Shown piece after piece: positions 15,897 to 20,103 of a stretch of DNA of 20,103 bases (position 1 is the first letter of the stretch; each line of letters starts with the position of its first letter). Below the pieces are notes generated by a model that saw nothing but the letters and a program-made list of their open reading frames with translations, had not been told where the DNA came from and searched no databases. This DNA is from an uncultured Bacteroidales bacterium (GTDB lineage: Bacteria > Bacteroidota > Bacteroidia > Bacteroidales > Tenuifilaceae), in the NCBI GenBank assembly GCA_937915475.1, contig CALGIR010000286.1, positions 1 through 20,103 of the forward strand. The letters are read 5' to 3'. Position numbers and translations under genes: made by a program.

Positions 15897-18800
15897 ATGC
15901 GCAAATTATTGCTTAGTACATTTTTGACTTTACTCCCATTTATCTTAAATCTTTTATCGTTCAATGCAAGTGCAGAAAATGCTGGCTTAGAAAATCTTGC
16001 ATCGGAAGAGGCTCAGAGTTGGGTTGATTCGGTGATGAACAGCTTAACTCTTCGACAAAAAATAGCGCAGCTATTCATGGTTGCCGCTTACTCAAATGGT
16101 AGTCAGGAGCATATAGATGAAATATCGAAACTTGTTAAAGACGAGAAAATTGGGGGACTATGCTTTTTTCAGGGAGGTCCCGTTAGGCAAGCCCAACAAA
16201 CAAACTATTATCAGAGTTTGGCTGAGGTTCCTTTGCTAATATCTATGGATGCAGAATGGGGCTTAGGTATGCGCTTAGATAGCGCCATATCATATCCAAG
16301 GCAAATGATGCTTGGTGCAATGGACGACAACAGGTTGGTGTACCACATGGGTGCCGATATTGGCAAGCAGCTCAGGCGCTTAGGCGTTCACATAAACTTT
16401 GCACCAGTTGTTGATATAAACAACAATCCTAAAAACCCAGTAATAAACACACGTGCCTTTGGCGAGGATAAAGAACAGGTTACCCAAAAAGGATTGGCCT
16501 ATATGTTGGGCTTGCAGGATAATGGTATTTTGGCTTGTGCAAAGCATTTTCCTGGGCACGGCGATACCGACACCGATTCGCATTACACCCTACCCCTGCT
16601 TAACCACTCAAGCCAGCGTATTGATAGCCTTGAACTCTATCCATTCCGTAAGCTTATTCAGAATGGAGTGGCAGGCGTTATGGTTGCCCATATGGAGGTG
16701 CCTTCCATTGAACCCGACGAGAATATACCATCTAGCCTCTCACATAATACGATTAACGGTCTGCTAAAAAGCGAACTCAACTTTAGTGGACTTGTAATTA
16801 CCGATGCCCTGAATATGAAAGGCGTTTCTAAGGGTCGAAAACCCAAAGACGTAAACATCATGGCCCTAATAGCGGGTAACGATATCCTGCTCTTCCCTTC
16901 GGAGGTTGCTGAATCAATAAAAAAAATTGAACACCTAGTGAAAAGAAAGAAGTTCCCCATTGAGGAAATTGAGGCAAGATGTAGAAAAATTATTCGAGCA
17001 AAATATCGGGTAGGCCTTTCTCAAAGTAAGCCCATTGAAATTGATGGTTTAATCGATGATATTAATACCCCTAACTCCGAATACTTAGTGAGGCAAATTG
17101 TTGGGCAGGCAATTACTGTGTTAAACAATAAAGAAGATTTAATTCCGCTTCGAGGTATTGACAAACTGAAAATAGCCTATGTGGAGATAGGTGAAGGACA
17201 GGGAACCCATTTTAATAATCAGCTAAAATTATACTCTGCAATAACCTCATTCTCCATTGGCGCAACGCCCACAGAGCAAGAGTTGAATGATTTACTACAT
17301 AACTTGGCCAACTACAATGTGGTGTTGATTGGCTATCACTGCCTATCATCGAGCCCCATTAAAAATTTTAATGTCTCGCCACAGGTTGCAGAGTTTCTCG
17401 ATAAAGTTGCCCGAAAAAAACGTACCATCCTAAGCCTTTTTGGAACGCCTTATGCTCTGGGGAAACTAAATAATACGTTTATTCATGATGCTCTTATAGT
17501 CTCATACGACAATTCCCCAATAACCCAAAGCCTAACGGCTCAACTTATTTTTGGGGGTACAACCGCTTTTGGACGTTTACCCATTTCAATTGAAAACTCA
17601 TTTGCAGTTGGAAGCGGTTTTGATACTGGTAAAAAAATTCGATTGGCATACTCAATCCCCGAGCAATTTGGCTTTAAATCATCCAATTTCCAAGGGATAG
17701 ACTCATTGGCCCTAAATGCCATTGAGAACCTTGCAACCCCCGGCATGCAGATACTTGTTGCAAAAGACGGAGCAGTAATCTACAACAAAAATTTTGGAAA
17801 CTTTACTTACAATACAGAGAACTACAAGGTTGAATCAAATTCAATCTACGATATAGCATCGGTTACTAAAATTGCGGGTACACTGCCCGTGATAATGGAT
17901 ATGTACTCAAAAGGTAATTTAGAATTGGAAAACAACCTAGGCTCGTATTTACAATTCCCGGACACATCAGAATATGCAAGTATACAAATTAGCGACATAC
18001 TTCTTCATCAATCTGGTTTAGCGGCTTGGATTCCTTTCTATCAGCGGACAATGATTTCGCTTTGGACAAACCAACCTGCAATAAACGAGAAGTTCTCTGA
18101 ATCATATCCATATTATCTATCGCATAACAGGTATTTGGGTTTGCATACAAACCCATCGTTTAAGTATTATCAAACCTTTAAATCCGATGCATTTCCGAAT
18201 GAGGTGGCACGTGGACTATACTCCGCCAGCTGGATAAAGGACAGTATATACACCTGGATTACAACCACACCGATTAAAACAAAGGGTGAATATCGATATA
18301 GCGATTTAGGCTTCATTATGCTGCACTGGACTTTACAAGGGGTGCTTAACGAGCAGCCCAGCCAATATTTAGCAAGAAATTTTTATGCTAAACTGGGTAT
18401 GAATCATACTCTTTATAATCCGCTCGCTAAATTTAGCCCCGAACAAATAGTACCAACCGAAAACGATGTTTATTTCCGTAAGCAGCTTATTTGGGGACAC
18501 GTACACGACCCTGCTTCCGCTATGTTAGGTGGCGAAACGGGCCATGCAGGGCTTTTCTCAAACGCCAACGATTTGGCAAAATTAATGCAGATGTATTTAA
18601 ACAAAGGCGAATATGGCGATGAGCGCTTTTTACCTGCAAATACGATAGAGTACTTCACTAGTTGCGTAAACTGTGTAAATGGCGTTAGACGAGGATTGGG
18701 CTTCGATAAACCCGAACTTGATTTAAGCAAAATTAGCCCCGCCTGCCGAAGCGCTACATCGCTAAGCTATGGCCATTCGGGTTTTACGGGTTCATTGGTT

Positions 18801-18956
18801 TGGGTCGATCCTGCTTACAACCTAATTTATATATTTATATCCAATAGGGTTTTCCCCGATTCCCAAAACTCAAAACTAACCAAGGATAATACTAGGACAG
18901 AAATTCAAGAACTTATATATAAAGCAATTGGAACAGAACAAATCTATGCAGAGTAA
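15897..18956 (+). CDS. GH3 beta-N-acetylglucosaminidase fused to a class C beta-lactamase-like serine hydrolase domain
   Basis: This 1019-residue secreted protein has a signal peptide at about residues 1-26 (cleavage near ASA-E). Residues about 35-380 form a NagZ-type GH3 barrel. AKHFPGHGDTDTDSH (215-229) carries the His/Asp catalytic dyad loop characteristic of bacterial N-acetylglucosaminidases, and VITDALNMKG holds nucleophile D303. Residues about 395-590 resemble the alpha/beta-sandwich domain found after GH3 barrels. From about 610 the protein is a serine beta-lactamase/penicillin-binding-protein-like domain with S655-V-T-K658, Y801-S-D803 and H960-S-G962. All three active-site motifs are present. 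The expected role is hydrolysis of GlcNAc-containing peptidoglycan fragments, with the second domain cleaving an amide or ester in the same material; the latter substrate is inference. This fusion is known in Bacteroidota. A 36-base gap leads to the next gene. Confidence 0.95.
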   Translation: MRKLLLSTFLTLLPFILNLLSFNASAENAGLENLASEEAQSWVDSVMNSLTLRQKIAQLFMVAAYSNGSQEHIDEISKLVKDEKIGGLCFFQGGPVRQAQQTNYYQSLAEVPLLISMDAEWGLGMRLDSAISYPRQMMLGAMDDNRLVYHMGADIGKQLRRLGVHINFAPVVDINNNPKNPVINTRAFGEDKEQVTQKGLAYMLGLQDNGILACAKHFPGHGDTDTDSHYTLPLLNHSSQRIDSLELYPFRKLIQNGVAGVMVAHMEVPSIEPDENIPSSLSHNTINGLLKSELNFSGLVITDALNMKGVSKGRKPKDVNIMALIAGNDILLFPSEVAESIKKIEHLVKRKKFPIEEIEARCRKIIRAKYRVGLSQSKPIEIDGLIDDINTPNSEYLVRQIVGQAITVLNNKEDLIPLRGIDKLKIAYVEIGEGQGTHFNNQLKLYSAITSFSIGATPTEQELNDLLHNLANYNVVLIGYHCLSSSPIKNFNVSPQVAEFLDKVARKKRTILSLFGTPYALGKLNNTFIHDALIVSYDNSPITQSLTAQLIFGGTTAFGRLPISIENSFAVGSGFDTGKKIRLAYSIPEQFGFKSSNFQGIDSLALNAIENLATPGMQILVAKDGAVIYNKNFGNFTYNTENYKVESNSIYDIASVTKIAGTLPVIMDMYSKGNLELENNLGSYLQFPDTSEYASIQISDILLHQSGLAAWIPFYQRTMISLWTNQPAINEKFSESYPYYLSHNRYLGLHTNPSFKYYQTFKSDAFPNEVARGLYSASWIKDSIYTWITTTPIKTKGEYRYSDLGFIMLHWTLQGVLNEQPSQYLARNFYAKLGMNHTLYNPLAKFSPEQIVPTENDVYFRKQLIWGHVHDPASAMLGGETGHAGLFSNANDLAKLMQMYLNKGEYGDERFLPANTIEYFTSCVNCVNGVRRGLGFDKPELDLSKISPACRSATSLSYGHSGFTGSLVWVDPAYNLIYIFISNRVFPDSQNSKLTKDNTRTEIQELIYKAIGTEQIYAE

Positions 18957-18992
18957 TGTTCCATAAACATAATAAATTGTATCTTCTCTACT

Positions 18993-20081
18993 ATGAAAAA
19001 GAAAGACCTTCGCGTTAATCTAAGGAACCTCCAACTTAACGATTATATTCAGCTAAAGGAGGCAATGCAGCAAGCCTACACTAGCATGAATGGGTTACAT
19101 TGGAAAGAGGATCAGATTCAGAAACTGCTAAATATCTTTCCAGAGGGTCAGCTATGTATTGAGGTAAACGGTTTGGTTGTTGCTTGTGCCTTATCGCTTA
19201 TTATTGATCACAAACAGTTTGGCGATAACCATACCTATGCACAAATAACCGGAGACTTCACATTTAATACGCACAACCCCGATGGAGATGTACTATACGG
19301 TATCGAAATATTTGTTCATCCCGATTATCGCGGACTACGATTGGCCCGTAGGCTATACGATGGTCGTAAGGAGCTGTGCGAAAATCTGAACCTTAGAGTA
19401 ATTATGGCCGGGGGCCGTATGCCAAACTACGAGCAATATGCCAAAGAACTAACCCCAAGGGAATACCTGAATAAGGTTGAAATTAAAGAGATTTTCGATC
19501 CTGTGCTCACCTTTCAGATGTCGAACGGTTTTCATGTAAAAAGAATCCTGAAAAACTATTTGCTTGGAGATACGGAGTCGTTAGAGTTTGCTACGCTTCT
19601 GCAGTGGCATAACATCTATTACGAAAAGGAGGAGAGCACCATAAATGCTTCGAAAACAACCGTCAGGTTGGGGTTGGTGCAGTGGCAAATGCGAACACAC
19701 CATTCGTTCGATTCACTGGTTGAGCAGATTGAATTCTTTGTTGATGCGGTTAGCGATTATCAGTCCGATTTTGCGCTTTTCCCTGAATTCTTCAATGCCC
19801 CACTAATGGCTCCCTTCAACGATATGGGGACCGCTGAGGCAATGAGAGAATTGGCAAAGTATACCGCACCTCTACTCGAAAAGTTTAAATCGTTTGCCAT
19901 AAGCTATAACATAAACATTATTACAGGCTCAATGCCCTATGTAAATAGTAAGGGCAATTTGCAGAATGTTACTTACCTGTGCCATCGGAGTGGTTTAGTT
20001 GATGAATACCGCAAAATACACATTACCCCCAACGAGCGCGAAGCATGGGGAATGGTTGGCGGTAACGAGATTAAGGTTTAA
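18993..20081 (+). CDS. GNAT acetyltransferase/carbon-nitrogen hydrolase fusion, truncated before the catalytic Cys
   Basis: Residues about 5-210 are a GNAT domain; the acetyl-CoA-binding motif is at GIEIFVHPDYRGLRLARRLY. From about 222 (TTVRLGLVQWQMR) a nitrilase-superfamily amidohydrolase begins. Two of its three catalytic residues are visible: E265 in LFPEFF and K341 in YRKIHI. The frame ends at V362, right after GMVGGNEIKV, where relatives continue for roughly 150 residues including the nucleophilic Cys in an ICYD-type motif. Bases after 20078 also contain close stops in the other two plus frames (20087-20089 and 20098-20100), so one indel does not restore the protein. The nitrilase half should be inactive; the GNAT half may still fold. 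The cause could be a natural break, an insertion or rearrangement just at the edge, or misassembly. It is probably co-transcribed with the GH3 gene. Confidence 0.88.
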   Translation: MKKKDLRVNLRNLQLNDYIQLKEAMQQAYTSMNGLHWKEDQIQKLLNIFPEGQLCIEVNGLVVACALSLIIDHKQFGDNHTYAQITGDFTFNTHNPDGDVLYGIEIFVHPDYRGLRLARRLYDGRKELCENLNLRVIMAGGRMPNYEQYAKELTPREYLNKVEIKEIFDPVLTFQMSNGFHVKRILKNYLLGDTESLEFATLLQWHNIYYEKEESTINASKTTVRLGLVQWQMRTHHSFDSLVEQIEFFVDAVSDYQSDFALFPEFFNAPLMAPFNDMGTAEAMRELAKYTAPLLEKFKSFAISYNINIITGSMPYVNSKGNLQNVTYLCHRSGLVDEYRKIHITPNEREAWGMVGGNEIKV

Positions 20082-20103
20082 AACAATAAAGAGTAATTAA
20101 TAC

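Noticed and set aside
20070..20103. Programmed frameshift at GGTTTAAAAC near the end of the nitrilase fusion
   Set aside because: Both alternative plus frames reach stop codons at 20087-20089 and 20098-20100 without any nitrilase-like sequence.

Overview
The window looks like a chromosomal segment of a Bacteroidota bacterium, most likely Bacteroidales or a close relative. The evidence is the lipoprotein and envelope gene content, the GH3/beta-lactamase-like and GNAT/nitrilase fusion proteins, weak or absent Shine-Dalgarno sites, and four perfect matches to the Bacteroidota -7 promoter element TAnnTTTG placed about 30-70 bases before start codons. The genus cannot be fixed from the sequence. 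No tRNA, rRNA, CRISPR array, transposase or phage gene is visible.

Layout. Positions 1-7008 are all on the minus strand. An RND multidrug pump gene runs off the left edge (1-1971). It follows its periplasmic adaptor (2027-3035), which is broken by a frameshifting loss of sequence in the lipoyl domain. Next come a CPA-type cation/H+ antiporter (3169-4422) and a secreted endonuclease/exonuclease/phosphatase-fold protein (4428-5480), which form a two-gene operon with a 5-base gap. A beta-helix surface lipoprotein follows (5575-7008). From 7244 to about 14122 the plus strand carries a second, complete efflux locus: TetR regulator, TolC-like outer-membrane factor, lipoprotein adaptor, RND inner-membrane pump, and a PII-like small protein ending at a strong intrinsic terminator. 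A MATE-family exporter (14148-15590) is on the minus strand. Divergent from it are a 1019-residue GH3 N-acetylglucosaminidase/serine-hydrolase fusion (15897-18956) and a GNAT/carbon-nitrogen hydrolase fusion (18993-20081). The latter stops before its catalytic cysteine, 22 bases from the right edge.

How it fits together. The region is an envelope and efflux neighbourhood, with two tripartite RND systems, a MATE pump and an ion antiporter, plus peptidoglycan-related and secreted hydrolases. The 7281-10327-13582 cluster reads as a TetR-controlled tripartite pump. A 13-base palindrome directly upstream of the -7 element of the TetR gene is a candidate operator. The PII-like gene behind the pump is the most interesting association, suggesting small-molecule feedback on efflux.

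The window is otherwise fairly ordinary. I did not find a convincing wholly new system. The points most worth checking are the PII-like/RND pairing, the two disrupted genes (adaptor and nitrilase fusion), and a 14-bp perfect inverted repeat between the pump and the PII-like gene.
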